Origin: Fulvia fulva
Lineage: Eukaryota; Ascomycota; Dothideomycetes; Mycosphaerellales; Mycosphaerellaceae
DNA: 64,000 nt
Direction of reading: 5' to 3'
Assembly (NCBI RefSeq): GCF_020509005.1
Contig: NC_063014.1
Location: 4,712,001-4,776,000, forward strand
In this document: positions 1 to 10,503 of the stretch, piece by piece
Numbering within the stretch: position 1 is the stretch's first letter
How the letters are laid out: each line of letters opens with the position of its first letter
The notes under the pieces: generated by a model
Told to the model about the DNA's origin: nothing
Databases searched by the model: none
The model's input: the letters and a program-made list of their open reading frames with translations, nothing else
Position numbers and translations under genes: made by a program

Positions 1-891
1 TACAACTACTGGTGTGAGCAAACATCTGAGTACGCACGATCTGACTCAGGCGGGACGCTGTTTGACACCGCGATCGCCATCGTCCCTACTTTCGAGGCAG
101 CGAGCGCTCAAGGCTGGCTGATGCATACACCCAAACGCTCTTTTGACCCCATGAACCCTGACTATCTTAGGAGCCTACGGGCCCAAGCTAAGCAGCGCTA
201 CTCGTCGGTCGCGAAACAAGTCGAGTACCTGCAGGCCAACGCACCTTGTTTAATTAGGAGACCAATCCTGATGCCAGCGAATGTTCTGGCCGCGTTGCCG
301 CTCCTCGCGGGACAAGCCACTTGGACAGCACTCATGCAGTACGAGACCAGCACGAAGAGCTTCATTAACTTCCACCAGACCGTACTTGCTTCGATGCATC
401 TGCATAACACAACAATGCTCCAATATAGCTGCAGTGAAGAGTGGCTAGACATGGACTTCGCCCTCAAACAAGAGCCGAGAACGTCTCAGCTGCTGCATGC
501 TGGCGATGGTACCATCGCCTCAGCTGCCAAGCAATACGCTTTAGCTATGGGTGTGAGTCCCCAAGATGTCATGCGCAAGCAGGCTCCCAAACTTCCCCGT
601 CACCTAACTTCTGCCACCAAAGCACCGAAATTGGCTCAGGTAACATACTTGAGCTCTTCCAAGGCCGATGAAGAGAACACCTTCTCGAGCCGAAGGAAGC
701 CGATCTCGTTGAGAAGGAAGGACTTGGGGTCCTGCTCAGGGACCAGGATATCGTTGACACATACATGGAGGTCGACATATAGAACAGGATTTGCTTTGGT
801 GCTGTCGCGCGTGAGCTTGTGGGGGTGGCTCAGGTGTTCAGAAACCCTGTGCTACGAAGCAGACGGGCATATCGCTAGGAGCGCGGGATGA
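1..891 (+). CDS. Hypothetical protein, 3' part (5' end outside window)
   Basis: The reading frame is open from base 1 through the ATG at 121 to a stop at 891, so the gene very probably starts upstream and about 296 residues are visible. I recognise no family or membrane segment. The last third (from about 640) is Ser/Arg-rich and looks less protein-like. A possible 50-nt intron at 640-689 (GT donor after CAG, weak GAG acceptor) would move translation to another frame. That frame gives an acidic C-terminus ending EVDI with a stop at 780-782, which looks more natural. The true 3' end is therefore either 782 or 891. Its stop lies close to the stop of the convergent AAA ATPase gene. Confidence 0.5.
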   Translation, partial: YNYWCEQTSEYARSDSGGTLFDTAIAIVPTFEAASAQGWLMHTPKRSFDPMNPDYLRSLRAQAKQRYSSVAKQVEYLQANAPCLIRRPILMPANVLAALPLLAGQATWTALMQYETSTKSFINFHQTVLASMHLHNTTMLQYSCSEEWLDMDFALKQEPRTSQLLHAGDGTIASAAKQYALAMGVSPQDVMRKQAPKLPRHLTSATKAPKLAQVTYLSSSKADEENTFSSRRKPISLRRKDLGSCSGTRISLTHTWRSTYRTGFALVLSRVSLWGWLRCSETLCYEADGHIARSAG

Positions 892-934
892 TCACACTTC
901 ATAGTTGCAAAAGCTGAGACTTGATTGCGCGGTG

Positions 935-2329
935 CTATCTCCTCGTGGAATTAACGACCTCTTCCACATCATCGAAATTGTCCACTTCCTCCGTACTCCC
1001 ACTGCCCTGACTCCTCGCGTCTCCATCTTCACTCGCCTCGATGCTGAGAGGAGGCGCGGAACTCTTCTCAAGCTGTCCACCCTTTCTTCCAAAGAAATCA
1101 TCCGTTTGCAATCCTCGGACAGCATCACTCCTTATGCTCTTCTTCATGCTCCCGCCACTCAATCTCGCATACTTGATCGCTTCCCGTACAGGCACCATCG
1201 CCGCATCTCGACATGCTTCTTTGATGTCGCTTCCTGACATACCAGCAGACACTCGCACCAGAACATCGAGGTCGAAGGCTGGCCGGCGGTTACCTTCGGA
1301 GTATCCACTGGAGCTCTGGAGACCCCGTAATGCTTCGAAGCATCCAGTGTCGATCTTTGTATCCCTCAAAGTAAGCTCAAAGATCTGGCGCCTCTGTCCA
1401 GCGTTCGGCAGTGACACTGGGAACTTCTTTGGCATTCTCCGTAAAATTGCGTCGTCGATGTCCTGGATCCGATTCGTTGCGCCCAAAATGCATATCCTCT
1501 GCATTCCACTATCTGTCGTTGACGACGCGAGACCGTCCCAGTGCGTCATGAACTCTGCTTTCACCATCCCACTAGCCTCGTGCTCTCCACTCCTCCGTTG
1601 TCCCAGCACTGCGTCGATCTCATCAATGAAGACAATTGCAGGTTGAAGCTTTCGCGCTAGGGAGAAGACGGCTGCGACCAGTTTGTTGCTGTCGCCGTAC
1701 CATTTCTCGGTCAGCGTCGAGATGTGCAGGTTTATGAATGCGGCACCAGATTCGCGGGCTAGGGCTTTCGCGAGCATGGTCTTACCGCAGCCAGGAGGTC
1801 CATATAGCAGAACACCGCTTGGTGCCGTGAGTAGCGAGGAGTGGTTGGCATACAGGTGAGGCATGGTCAGAGGGTATATCACGGATTCGCGCAGCTCTTC
1901 AATGATGTCGTCGAGTCCTCCAATGTCTTGGAATGTCACGGGTATTTCTGTGGGTTGGACAACCTCCATGGCGATTGTCTGCTCGTACAGCGTGAGGACA
2001 AGCTCTCGTTTCCGTGGCCTGGTGTTGTCTTCATCGTCGTCGGCATCTTCGTAGTCGTCTTCGCGATCTCTGTCGTGGTTGGAGAAGATGTTCGATAAGC
2101 GTCGAGTGGCGGCGAGCTTCTTTTGCTCGGCTTCGGCTTTCTGTAGGCGATCGGGGTCGAGTTGTCTGATGATGTGCTGGGCGGCGTACCAGGCGGCAAT
2201 GGGCTGGGTAGCGATGAATGTCAGTGTTTCGAGGATACGAGAGAGTGCAATAGTGTAGGCGCCTACTGCAGCGATTGCGAGGACGACATCTCCTATGTAT
2301 GTGTACCACCGCCGGTCGCCGTAGGCCAT
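935..2329 (-). CDS. MSP1: Msp1/ATAD1-type mitochondrial AAA ATPase
   Basis: Single-exon 464-aa protein. A hydrophobic N-terminal segment (about residues 11-45) is followed by an acidic linker (about 86-102) and one AAA+ module. Visible motifs are Walker A GPPGCGKT (177-184), Walker B IVFIDE (232-237), sensor-1 GATNR (283-287), paired arginines 297-298 as arginine finger, and the GMSGSDIKEACRDAA C-lid (363-377). This order and the membrane anchor fit the Msp1/ATAD1 family, which pulls mislocalised tail-anchored proteins out of the outer mitochondrial membrane. The acidic Ser/Gly-rich tail after about 415 is longer than in yeast Msp1. It is divergent from the thymidylate synthase gene, with 198 bp between start codons. 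Katanin/spastin-like meiotic-clade AAA proteins are the alternative, but the N-terminal anchor favours Msp1. Confidence 0.9.
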   Translation of the reverse strand: MAYGDRRWYTYIGDVVLAIAAVGAYTIALSRILETLTFIATQPIAAWYAAQHIIRQLDPDRLQKAEAEQKKLAATRRLSNIFSNHDRDREDDYEDADDDEDNTRPRKRELVLTLYEQTIAMEVVQPTEIPVTFQDIGGLDDIIEELRESVIYPLTMPHLYANHSSLLTAPSGVLLYGPPGCGKTMLAKALARESGAAFINLHISTLTEKWYGDSNKLVAAVFSLARKLQPAIVFIDEIDAVLGQRRSGEHEASGMVKAEFMTHWDGLASSTTDSGMQRICILGATNRIQDIDDAILRRMPKKFPVSLPNAGQRRQIFELTLRDTKIDTGCFEALRGLQSSSGYSEGNRRPAFDLDVLVRVSAGMSGSDIKEACRDAAMVPVREAIKYARLSGGSMKKSIRSDAVRGLQTDDFFGRKGGQLEKSSAPPLSIEASEDGDARSQGSGSTEEVDNFDDVEEVVNSTRR

Positions 2330-2527
2330 GTTTCAGGGTCGACGTGGTTGTAAGTGAATGCAGTGAATGTTGAAGACAGACTGCATGATCATGTGCATGT
2401 GGCCGGTGCTGGCGCCACGTTGTGCCGATGCCGTCATGCCGTCATGCCGAGTACCGACAGGGCTCGATCACGCTAGGAGCTAAGAGGTACAGATACAACA
2501 TCTTCAACTTTCGGCCATATCACCGCC
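2330..2527. promoter_or_regulatory. Shared divergent promoter interval
   Basis: The 198 bp separate the ATGs of the divergent AAA ATPase and thymidylate synthase genes, so both promoters must lie here or overlap the 5' coding ends. I see no convincing TATA or CCAAT box. A short direct repeat of gccgtcat lies near 2430. Confidence 0.5.
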
Positions 2528-3544
2528 ATGTCTCGTCCCAACGGCCTCGAAAACGAGCCGGCTCAGGCGCAGTCCACAACGACAACATCCGGCCAAGTGG
2601 TTCAACCTTCCATCACGACTCCCCACGAAGAGTTCCAATACCTCAACCTGATCCGCAACATCCTCGACAACGGCGAACACCGTCCCGACCGAACGGGCAC
2701 AGGAACATTGTCCATACCCTTTCCGGCACAACACAAATACACGCTATCAAGACCCGACGGCAGCCTGATCCTCCCCCTCCTCACAACCAAACGCGTCTTC
2801 CTCCGTGCCGTCCTCGCCGAACTCCTCTGGTTCGTCGCCGGTGACACGAACGCAAAGACACTGCAAGACCAGAATGTCCACATCTGGGACGGTAACGGCT
2901 CACGAGAGTACTTGGACTCCGTCGGACTGGGACACAGAGAAGTCGGAGACCTGGGCCCCGTCTACGGCTTCCAATGGCGGCATTTCGGCGCCGAGTACAA
3001 AACATGCCATGACGACTACATCGGACAAGGACGGGACCAATTGGCTGAAGTCATCCACAAATTGAAGAACGACCCGTACGATCGGAGGATCATACTGAGT
3101 GCATGGAATCCAGCGGACCTGAAGAAGATGGCTCTACCGCCCTGTCACATGTTTGCGCAATTCTACGTCTCCTTCCCGCCATCTGCACCTACGCGAACTG
3201 ACGGCACGAAGCGCGGGACTCTACATACACTCCTCTACCAACGATCGAATGACATGGGACTTGGGGTCCCTTTCAACATCGCAAGTTATGCGCTCTTGAC
3301 ACATATGATTGCACGAGCGACCGATTTGCTTCCGGGGAGTCTGACGCACACGATGGGGGATGCGCATGTATATCTTGACCACCGGCAAGCGCTCGAGGTG
3401 CAATTGACAAGGCAGCCGAAAGACTTTCCAACCTTGGAGATTAAGAGGGAGATCGACTGCAGTATTGACGGCTGGATGCCGGAGGACTTTGACGTGTTGG
3501 CGTATGAACCGCACGGGAAGATTGATATGAAGATGAGTGTTTGA
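2528..3544 (+). CDS. TMP1: Thymidylate synthase
   Basis: 338-aa uninterrupted protein that methylates dUMP to dTMP with methylene-tetrahydrofolate, the de novo dTMP step. Key blocks are visible: [10 protein letters not shown] (51-60) with the phosphate-binding arginine, [13 protein letters not shown] (97-108), the paired arginines DRRIIL (185-190), active-site Cys206 in [23 protein letters not shown] (238-250), HVYLDH (280-285), and a C-terminus KMSV typical of eukaryotic enzymes. The first about 30 residues are a low-complexity extension rich in Thr/Ser/Gln, as is common in fungi. Length and motifs match a functional enzyme. A short insertion near 216-229 (Pro/Thr/Lys-rich) lies after the active-site strand. 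Confidence 0.97.
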   Translation: MSRPNGLENEPAQAQSTTTTSGQVVQPSITTPHEEFQYLNLIRNILDNGEHRPDRTGTGTLSIPFPAQHKYTLSRPDGSLILPLLTTKRVFLRAVLAELLWFVAGDTNAKTLQDQNVHIWDGNGSREYLDSVGLGHREVGDLGPVYGFQWRHFGAEYKTCHDDYIGQGRDQLAEVIHKLKNDPYDRRIILSAWNPADLKKMALPPCHMFAQFYVSFPPSAPTRTDGTKRGTLHTLLYQRSNDMGLGVPFNIASYALLTHMIARATDLLPGSLTHTMGDAHVYLDHRQALEVQLTRQPKDFPTLEIKREIDCSIDGWMPEDFDVLAYEPHGKIDMKMSV

Positions 3545-3771
3545 ACGCGTATGATCTCGGAAACGAGCAAGACTTGATATGTGCCGCACCACGCGACCGT
3601 GTACAAAGATCATGCGCAAGCTCATGTAGACGCCTGGCTGTGACGTTGAAGGAAAGGACATAGTCATGACGGGCTGATGCATACTCACTTGGTTGTCCAA
3701 CCTATGTTTACTCGTGAAAGGCCAGAGCTCGAAACGCCATGCCCTTTGGTAGCTACAAGCCGCTTCATACA
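3545..3771. other. Convergent 3' intergenic region
   Basis: 227 bp between the thymidylate synthase stop and the stop of the convergent F-box-like gene. It must hold both polyadenylation regions. I see no RNA gene or other feature. Confidence 0.5.
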
Positions 3772-5125
3772 TCAGTCCTTTTGGTATTCGTCATCGTCCA
3801 CCGCCGTACCCTTGCCGTACCGCGCAAAGAACAAACGGTAATCGATATCCTTCCTCGAATACCACTCCGTTTGCTCTCGCGCCGTCTTTTCATCTATTCC
3901 ACGCAATACATGGCCGAATCCATTCTCAGAGACCCTCCTCCAACCTTTAGCTCTGGATGCGGCGAGACACTTCCTATACGCTAGTCAGCCTGCCGCATTG
4001 TACAATCCGTGACACGATCAGGATTTGACTTACGCAGCTCGACCGTAGAACTCGCACAGAAAGACAGCGAGCTCTTTCTCGTACCCTCGTTTGCAGTGTC
4101 TCATGAGAAGCAGGCACGGCACGAAGAAAACCAGGCGGAAGAGAAACTTCGTGATGAAGTGAAGGTTGAAGTCCCAGTCGAAAGCCCAGCGTGCGATCTG
4201 AGAGGTGCCGTCGACCAGAAGGCTTTCCATGATTTCTGGTAGACCCTCGTCCCAGTTGGCGAACTGACCATGATACTTGGCGTCATCACTATGCAAATCA
4301 TGCCCGGGCCTTCCATCGGTCAATAGTCGCATTGGATCTAGAGATTCATGGAAGCGTGCTCTCCACCAGTCTTCTCCCAGGATATGGGTGTTGCCTGGAA
4401 AGTGGAAGGCGACTTTGCAATTTCGGGCCTCGTTATCCCGGGCAAGGAATGTGCTTAAGGAGTAGACGGTGTTGGAGAGCGCGGCGAAGCTATTGCCTGA
4501 GGGCAGGATGTTGCGCGACTTGATAGCCCTCCAGCCCTGGTCGCGTGTTCTGACATTGAGGTGGTAAGCGCGCCGTAAGAAGTCGGGCCATGTGATAGTG
4601 GTGAAATCGAGGGCTTTCTTGGTCAGGACCCCATCGGATATCTTGGTGGGCTGGTATTCGCCGCATCTGATACCGTTGGCGAAGACGCCATCTGGAGCGA
4701 GTCTGATTTCGATCTTGTTCTCGCCGTAGAGAATGCTGGTAGCCTCCTCATTCACTTGCTCACATGTGGCCAGTATTTGAGGATAGCATGTGATAACGCC
4801 CTCATCGTCCTTTGGGCTTGTGAGAAGGTATTCGTATATCGCGTTCCGCAATTCACCTGGCAGGTCAAAGAAGCGGACTCGGAAGTTTGCATCTAAGAGC
4901 GCGTCAATCACAGTACATCGATGATGGCGCATCGTCTCGAAGCGCCTCGTACTCACCAGACTGTTCCAACGCATCGAGTAGACCTCTGCGTCTTCTGGCA
5001 TGAGAGGCCTTCTTCGGAAGCGACACTGACAAACCGCGGCGCGCTACGAACTTCGCAAGCTGCGCGGTAGTGTAATGCCTGTATGGCAATGCTAAGCTGC
5101 CCGGCATCTTGGTGCTGTTGGTCAC
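3772..5125 (-). CDS. SAP-like plus F-box-like domain protein (three exons)
   Basis: Best model is three minus-strand exons: 5125-4957, 4892-4034 and 3973-3772. The introns are 4893-4956 (64 nt, GTGAGT...TTAG) and 3974-4033 (60 nt, GTAAGT, branch CTGAC, acceptor TATAG). The lengths join in frame to 409 residues. Residues about 18-56 (YTTAQLAKFVARRGL ... GLLDAL) resemble a SAP-type helix pair. Residues 64-80 (FFDLPGELRNAIYEYLL) are the start of the F-box-like/2EXR-like fold found in large fungal families. A hydrophobic stretch (FRLVFFVPCLLLM) precedes the second intron. A start at 5001 in an unspliced reading would lose the first domain, and an unspliced end at 4030 would lose 67 codons. Function unknown; SCF-type substrate binding would be a guess. 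Confidence 0.8.
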
Positions 5126-5322
5126 TTTGGTGGTGAGTGTGGGTCGCGCAGATCCTTGTTGTGCAGCAGAGAACGGAAGGCGCTAGAAGTCGTATTTGTG
5201 CGAACGGCTCGGATTACCTCACGTGTCGAGTGAATGCGTGACCGCGGGCGAGTGGTCTTGAACAAGAATTCACCCCATCCTCATGACCGTATCATGCCTC
5301 ATATCGCTATCCTATGTTACCA
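5126..5322. other. Intergenic region, promoter side of the F-box-like gene
   Basis: About 200 bp between the ATG of the F-box-like gene and the end of the open tail of the rhodopsin-like pseudogene. No RNA gene or repeat seen. Confidence 0.4.
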
Positions 5323-6226
5323 TCACGGCGAAGATCGTCGCTCACCCTGTTTTGCAATGCCACTACTCTCCGTGCAGGTGTCGTCCACAAGAACAATTAG
5401 AGTGGCTGAACTTGTAGCTTCAGAGGCACTCTGCTTCACATTCGACAAGTCGCTTGTACTTTCTATCGTGGTCGACGTAAGAGACTTTTGCATTTTCGAA
5501 TCGATCCTGGTGGCATCGCTTGGACATGAAGTCAGGATACCGATACGAGGCTCCGGCTGCTCTTCGACGATGATACTTCGAGCCTTCGGCCTTGGCCAGC
5601 GAATGCGTGCAGATTGTGCTGTTCATGGTAGTCGTGGATTCAGCCAGCTCCACAGGATGGGCATGTTCACGGCAATGATGCCAACTGTTGTCTCCCGTTG
5701 ACACCACCCGGGTAAGTCAGCTCGGTCCGAAAATACACGTAGAGCACATTACATACTTGTTCAGACTCACGCTCGTAGAGCCGATGATCGTGAAGCCAAA
5801 GCGTATGACAGCAGCAGACATGACGAAAAGGCCGGAGCAAAGCAATAACGTCAAGCCTATCTTCCTGCCAGTCGTGAAGCTCGAAGTCCAGAGTGTGGGG
5901 ATCGGAATAGTGAGAATCAGCAGGTCTGTGGACACATTGAGTACCGTCGAGATCCAGACATCGTGCATCCGCATCGAGCACTGCGCCGGTGGAGGAGGGC
6001 TGACCTGCCAGTTTTGCGCCAATGGCAAGCAGCCGAGACAGACGGTTAAGAAAGCACGCGATGTCGCCGTCCTGGCCTTTGAGTTCGCAGGTTTAACGTG
6101 GTTATCATATGCATCAGCATCGCGGTGCCGGGGAAGTGCCGTGGATGTTGAGGCGTACGCGCCTCCGCGACAGCGCGGGTCTCTCAAGAAGCTGTTAAGC
6201 TGTTGACGTTTGTCTTGCTGGTACAT
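5323..6226 (-). pseudogene. Fungal rhodopsin-domain (Pth11-related) membrane protein, broken
   Basis: An exon ending at 5771 carries the second half of the fungal rhodopsin-type integral membrane domain: CLGCLPLAQNWQ, an STDLLILTIPIPTLW helix, then KIGLTLLLCSGLFVMSAAVIR. A GTGAGT donor at 5770 and an acceptor at 5692 (79-nt intron with a CTGAC branch site) lead into TTVGIIAVNMPILWSWL, the expected next block. That frame meets a TGA at 5623-5625 but stays open for about 99 more codons, in a Ser/Thr-rich stretch like a cytoplasmic tail. The first three membrane helices are not recognisable upstream; the frame from the ATG at 6226 reads only low-quality sequence. I call it a decayed or partial gene at the repeat border. 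A missed 5' intron structure or a real early stop are alternatives. Confidence 0.55.
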
Positions 6227-7020
6227 ACCATAGTTGAGAGAGATATCGTGTCGTGATGAGGGCAGGGAACTAGCGCCGGGTCAGAGCTGTCCGACGGGAG
6301 CTTCTTTTCGATGAGATTGCACATGAAAAACATGCCCAACATGGGACCATGCTCGAGGGATGAACGGAGTGCGGCACGATGATGGACATGGGTTGCCGAA
6401 TGTACGAGACCACTTCGTCACGTCGTCACCTCAATCTTACATAGTCTCAGCTACGGCTATCTCCCACATCAGACCGCGGGCAAGGCCACCAAATTTTTGA
6501 CGCTAACCTTATTAGATTGGATGCCTTGGGTGTTAAAGATTTGAGTGGCTGTCAGGGCGAGAGCCTGGCCTGTGAGATGTAAGGGTGAAAGCGAGAATGC
6601 AGGTGCGAAGTGCAGATGCAAAAGGGCATGGTATGATTGCTACACAAAACAAAAGACGAAGAAAGCAAGAGAGGCCTGGGGAAGGCCAGATATTTATACG
6701 CGACCCTCGCGAGTGCGTGTCCCCGCATCAACAGGGCTAACCCGTGCGAAGCCGCGCTCAGCAGCTTTGCTCAAAACCTTATTCCAACCTGCCCTACGAT
6801 CCGAGTCTTCCACGTGCTTCAAGGTTTGGTAGAGGGGTGAATCTGGAGGGCTGGGTCCCGTAGTGAATGTTGCGGGGCATGTGATTCTTGGCGTTCACAC
6901 ACCAAGCTGGACTGTCACTTCTTGACGACTTCTGAGCGCTCTGAGACTCTTCTGTCCCCACCTTCTGTACACTCTGTGGGGAGACCATGACAGTGGCTTG
7001 CCACGGGTCTAAAAGCTTTC
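6227..7020. other. Gene-poor border sequence
   Basis: About 790 bp with normal CpA/TpG content. The short open frames here show no recognisable protein features. No tRNA or repeat seen. Base composition changes abruptly to the RIP pattern at about 7,020-7,040. Confidence 0.5.
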
Positions 7021-7158
7021 CGCACTAAAGAGCCGGATTGTCGTATATAGAATACCAACTTTCTATAATATAACGACAGATTTACTAATAAATAAACGGA
7101 AACTTAGAGGTTAGAGAGGGTACAATTTAAAAGGGCCCTATATATTATAGTGTTTATA
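7021..7158. other. RIP-altered unique flank
   Basis: AT-rich sequence with the same CpA/TpG loss as the transposon to its right, but lying outside the terminal inverted repeat. It reads as host DNA altered by RIP leaking out of the element. It ends with TA, the likely target-site dinucleotide (7157-7158). Confidence 0.45.
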
Positions 7159-7228
7159 ATGTGCTTCACTACCGAGCGGGCCACACTACCGAGCGGGCTA
7201 TACTACCGAGCGGGCTACTTTTACTAAG
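7159..7228. repeat. Left terminal inverted repeat with three iterated units
   Basis: Contains three tandem copies of ctaccgagcgggc (about 7169-7216) separated by 4 bases, then cttttactaagaactata. The reverse complement of the right end shares the same outline but has only two units. Confidence 0.8.
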
Positions 7229-7329
7229 AACTATACTTCTTCTACTTTAATTACGACGGTATCTTAATACGACAATATCCTATAGAATCGTTACTAGGAG
7301 GACAATTCCTCTTCAGATTCCTCGCTATC

Positions 7330-8960
7330 TAGTAAGTCTACTTAATAGGTACGTACGTTATACCCCGACTCGCTATATTGCTTACAGCGTCGTAGCCTTA
7401 GTACTAGCTAAACACTATCTAGCGACTCTATACTTACTTCCTACCTCCTAGTATCCTCTAGAGGTATTAATTACGACGACTTATCGAAGGTTAGAGACCC
7501 TCTAGACTAGATATACTTACGCTTTTGTACTGTCCGCTATATAAGGGCCTTATTAGACTTACGTAGCTTACTAATTTCGCTTTGTATAAGAGCTATCTAA
7601 TATACTATCTCTCTACTCCCTTTTATAAGCTAATATACCCCTTCCTATAACGAGTTTAGCGATGAACCTACCCGGGCGCGCATTTTGTTTGTTACTAGTG
7701 TCAATTAAGAGTCAAATTCTTTTATAGTTTATAGTATCTTCGACTCCTAAGAGGTAGAGTCTAGAGCTAGAGGGGTTAGCGTACGTAGCTTAATATTAAG
7801 CTTGTCTATCACTACCTATAGATTGAATAGAACTAAACTAGCGCCTCTAAAGCTCGATAGGATATTCTCCTATCTAAATATAGCGTTATAGGCTACCCGG
7901 AAGGCGCGTAGGAACTCTACTTTATCGATATAAGTGATACGCTAGCGTACTAAGCCCGAGAGCTAAGTACTATATACCTTCTTTAAAGGCGAATAGCAAC
8001 CTATATCTAATAGCTAGAGTAAGTACGAGGCGTACGATAGTATATATAGGGCCAAGATCTTGTATTCCTTATATAGATTCTAGAATACCTTCGAGTTGTA
8101 GCTCTCGTAGCTATTAATAATTAGCAGTCTCTATACCCTAGTCGTACGAGCTATAGTATACTTCTAGAAATGCTCTAGCTACCGTATACCGAACTTATTA
8201 TTAGTCTAGCCGTTCTCTATTAGCCCGATTGTCTAGTCTAGACCTAAGTTGCCGTCTTAGTACTAGGTACTAATATGCTGTTTGCCTATAAGGATAACGT
8301 AGGGTAGGAGCGCTATTCCGTGTATATAGATAGTCTTAATCACTATTGCCTATTCTCTATTACCCTGTTAAACGACCTTCCTCTTTCTACTACGCCTTTC
8401 TAAACCCGTAACGACGCTCTAAGACGTAATGACACCTATTATAAACCCTATCTCGTCGAAGTTGTAGGTGTCCTAGTTAAGGATACTATACTTCTCCTTT
8501 ATATTACGTATAAGCAAGAACTACCTCTCGATAACGTCTAGATCTTCTATTAGGGCTCGCTAACGATCGTATCTACGTGTTATACGAACCTTTAGCTCAC
8601 GATACTACCTAATGAACCTGTCTGTCTAATTGAGACTAGCGGGCTTAAGACCCTTCTCTTATAGTAATAAATCGGCTATTACTCGTATACTAGCCTTTAA
8701 TAGCCGGAAACCTCTAAGATCTAGCTCGAGTATATACTTAAGTATCACCCTCTCTTCTAGCTCTATAAGCTTCTTTGAATTAGGCTCGTAGTCACCCTAA
8801 GGAGGTCGTCTATTTAATCGATACCCTATCATAGTTCGAGACGCGTCGTATACCTTTATAGTAAGTCGATTCGTAATTGTCGCGTCGCGTTTCGTAGCCT
8901 AGACAGCTAAGGTCAGTTTGGCCTCGTTTAAAGACAATATACACTATAATAGTAGTTATA
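7330..8960 (-). pseudogene. Fot1/pogo transposase remnant
   Basis: Reading the minus strand across stops gives the family order: helix-turn-helix N-terminus (near 8,900), then LEERVILKYILELDLRG, NWTDRF-like and RRYDRQRA-like blocks, then YNFDEIGF and a GVIT...VVTG block. Most interruptions are TAG/TAA at sites that would be TGG or CAG/CAA before TpG to TpA or CpA to TpA change. No intact frame longer than a few dozen codons. Confidence 0.75.
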
Positions 8961-8974
8961 TAGCTATATCTATA

Positions 8975-9041
8975 GAAGTGGTATAGTTCTTAGTAAAAGT
9001 GGCCCGCTCGGTAGTATAGCCCGCTCGGTAGTAAAGCACGT
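8975..9041. repeat. Right terminal inverted repeat with two iterated units
   Basis: Mirror of the left end: tatagttcttagtaaaag followed by two gcccgctcggtag units and gtaaagcacgt. One unit fewer than at the left. Confidence 0.8.
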
Positions 9042-9617
9042 TAGTCTTAGACTTACATAGTATAATAATAGATCAATTAATTAAAAATTCATTAATTAGA
9101 AGTAGTTTTCTAGATTAAGAATTAGTACTAATTTATAGTATTAAAAGAGTAGTTATAGAAGTAGTAGTAGATTAAAGATTATTTATTAGATCTATAAAAC
9201 CTACCTTACTAATACTACGACGCGTCTATAGATATAGTTTCAATCGAAATTTTGCGTAGCTATAATACTCCTATACCTAGGTATATATACTAGCGTAAAT
9301 ACGATTAATACTATTTCTTTATATACTAAAGGTCTTCTTATAAGTACGACTATAAGTACTAGTATAAAGTTAGCTATAGTAACTACGGCTAATATTAGTC
9401 TCGTACTCTATAAAGATACTACTGTTATAAGTTTATTCGAGATAATAGACTTGACCTATTATTATCTAATAGTCTCGTATATACCTTTTATTATCTACAA
9501 TAGTATAATATAGTTAATACTCTTCACTACCTTTAACTTACTAGTAATAGTTACGCTAATACTTCTAGAAACTTTGAAAGTATAGTTAATTCAATAGTTA
9601 TAGTATAATTAGCGATA
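9042..9617. other. AT-rich RIP-altered spacer between two Fot1-like elements
   Basis: 576 bp of very AT-rich sequence with TpA excess. It was probably continuous with the island at 31,039 before the second Fot1-like element inserted (TA at 9616-9617 and 31037-31038). No open frame or RNA gene recognised. Confidence 0.5.
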
Positions 9618-10503
9618 ACGTAAAGCACTAGTAAGCTAGGAACACTAGTAAGCTAGTAATTTTGTCTTAGTATAATCAACTTCTTAATTATCGTACTATA
9701 TATTAATAACATAATATATAATTATCTAATAAAGAAGGCAGAATTGCTCTTGCCCTCTCTACCTTTCGTTAGGGCTAGTTTCCGAGTCTCCTACGCGTAG
9801 CTATAGTATATTACGTATCTTATTTAACGCTAACTAGCCGGTAATATAGAATCACTCCTCGCGTCGATACTCGCCCTATCTAGTATAAACTTATATTAAC
9901 CGAAGAACAGACGATTGTTCGATATATCCTCGACCTCGATTCGTAAGGATTCGCGCCTACCCTTAGCGAGGTAGTAGATATAGCGGATAAGCTACTCGGT
10001 AAACGCGACGCGGATCCGGTAGGTAAGAACTAGGTAGAGAGATTCGTTTCGCGCTCTACCGAGCTCAAAACGGCCTTTAACCGAGCGAAGGACCATTAGA
10101 GAATACTCTAAGAAGATCTAGAAGTTATAAGCGCCTAGTTTAAGCTTATATAAGAGACGATTACTAAGTATAGTATATATAACGAGGATATCTATAACTT
10201 CGATAAGACGGGCTTTTAAATAGGCGTGATTAGCTTTATAAAAGTCGTTACTAGCTTAGAAGGACGCTCTCGCCCTACGGCTACTTAGCCTAGTTATAGA
10301 GGGTAGGTTATAGTTATTTAGAGTATCTATACCGCTAGCTACTCGACCCCGCCCTTTATTATCTATAAAGGGCGTATTTACATTTTAGTATAGTATAAAG
10401 AGGTAGATATACCGCGGAATTAGAAGCTTATAGTCTCTAAGAATAGATAGATAAATAACGTACTTAGTCTCGAGTAGTTAAAGCACTTTAACGCGTATAT
10501 AGA

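Larger units (their letters stand above)
7159..9041 (-). mobile_element. Fot1/pogo-type DNA transposon, copy 1 (dead)
   Basis: 1,883 bp bounded by inverted ends: atgtgcttcac at the left and gtaaagcacgt at the right, flanked by TA on both sides as expected for Tc1/mariner-pogo elements. The inverted ends contain repeated units of ctaccgagcgggc. Minus-strand translation gives a Fot1-type transposase full of stops: LEERVILKYILELDLRG near 8,730-8,780 and YNFDEIGF with the first catalytic Asp near 8,450. RIP has destroyed the frame. Length fits Fot1-like elements. Confidence 0.85.

Noticed and set aside
905..1646. Plus-strand open frames of 110 and 201 codons
   Set aside because: They lie antisense within the AAA ATPase gene, whose motifs are unambiguous.
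6545..6988. Short frames on both strands (95, 67 and 64 codons)
   Set aside because: They overlap each other and show no domain, signal peptide or splice structure that would support a gene.
6990..7012. Similarity between gcttgccacgggtct here and gcttgcaccccacgggtct near 33,230
   Set aside because: Only about 10 contiguous bases are shared and the context differs; treated as chance.
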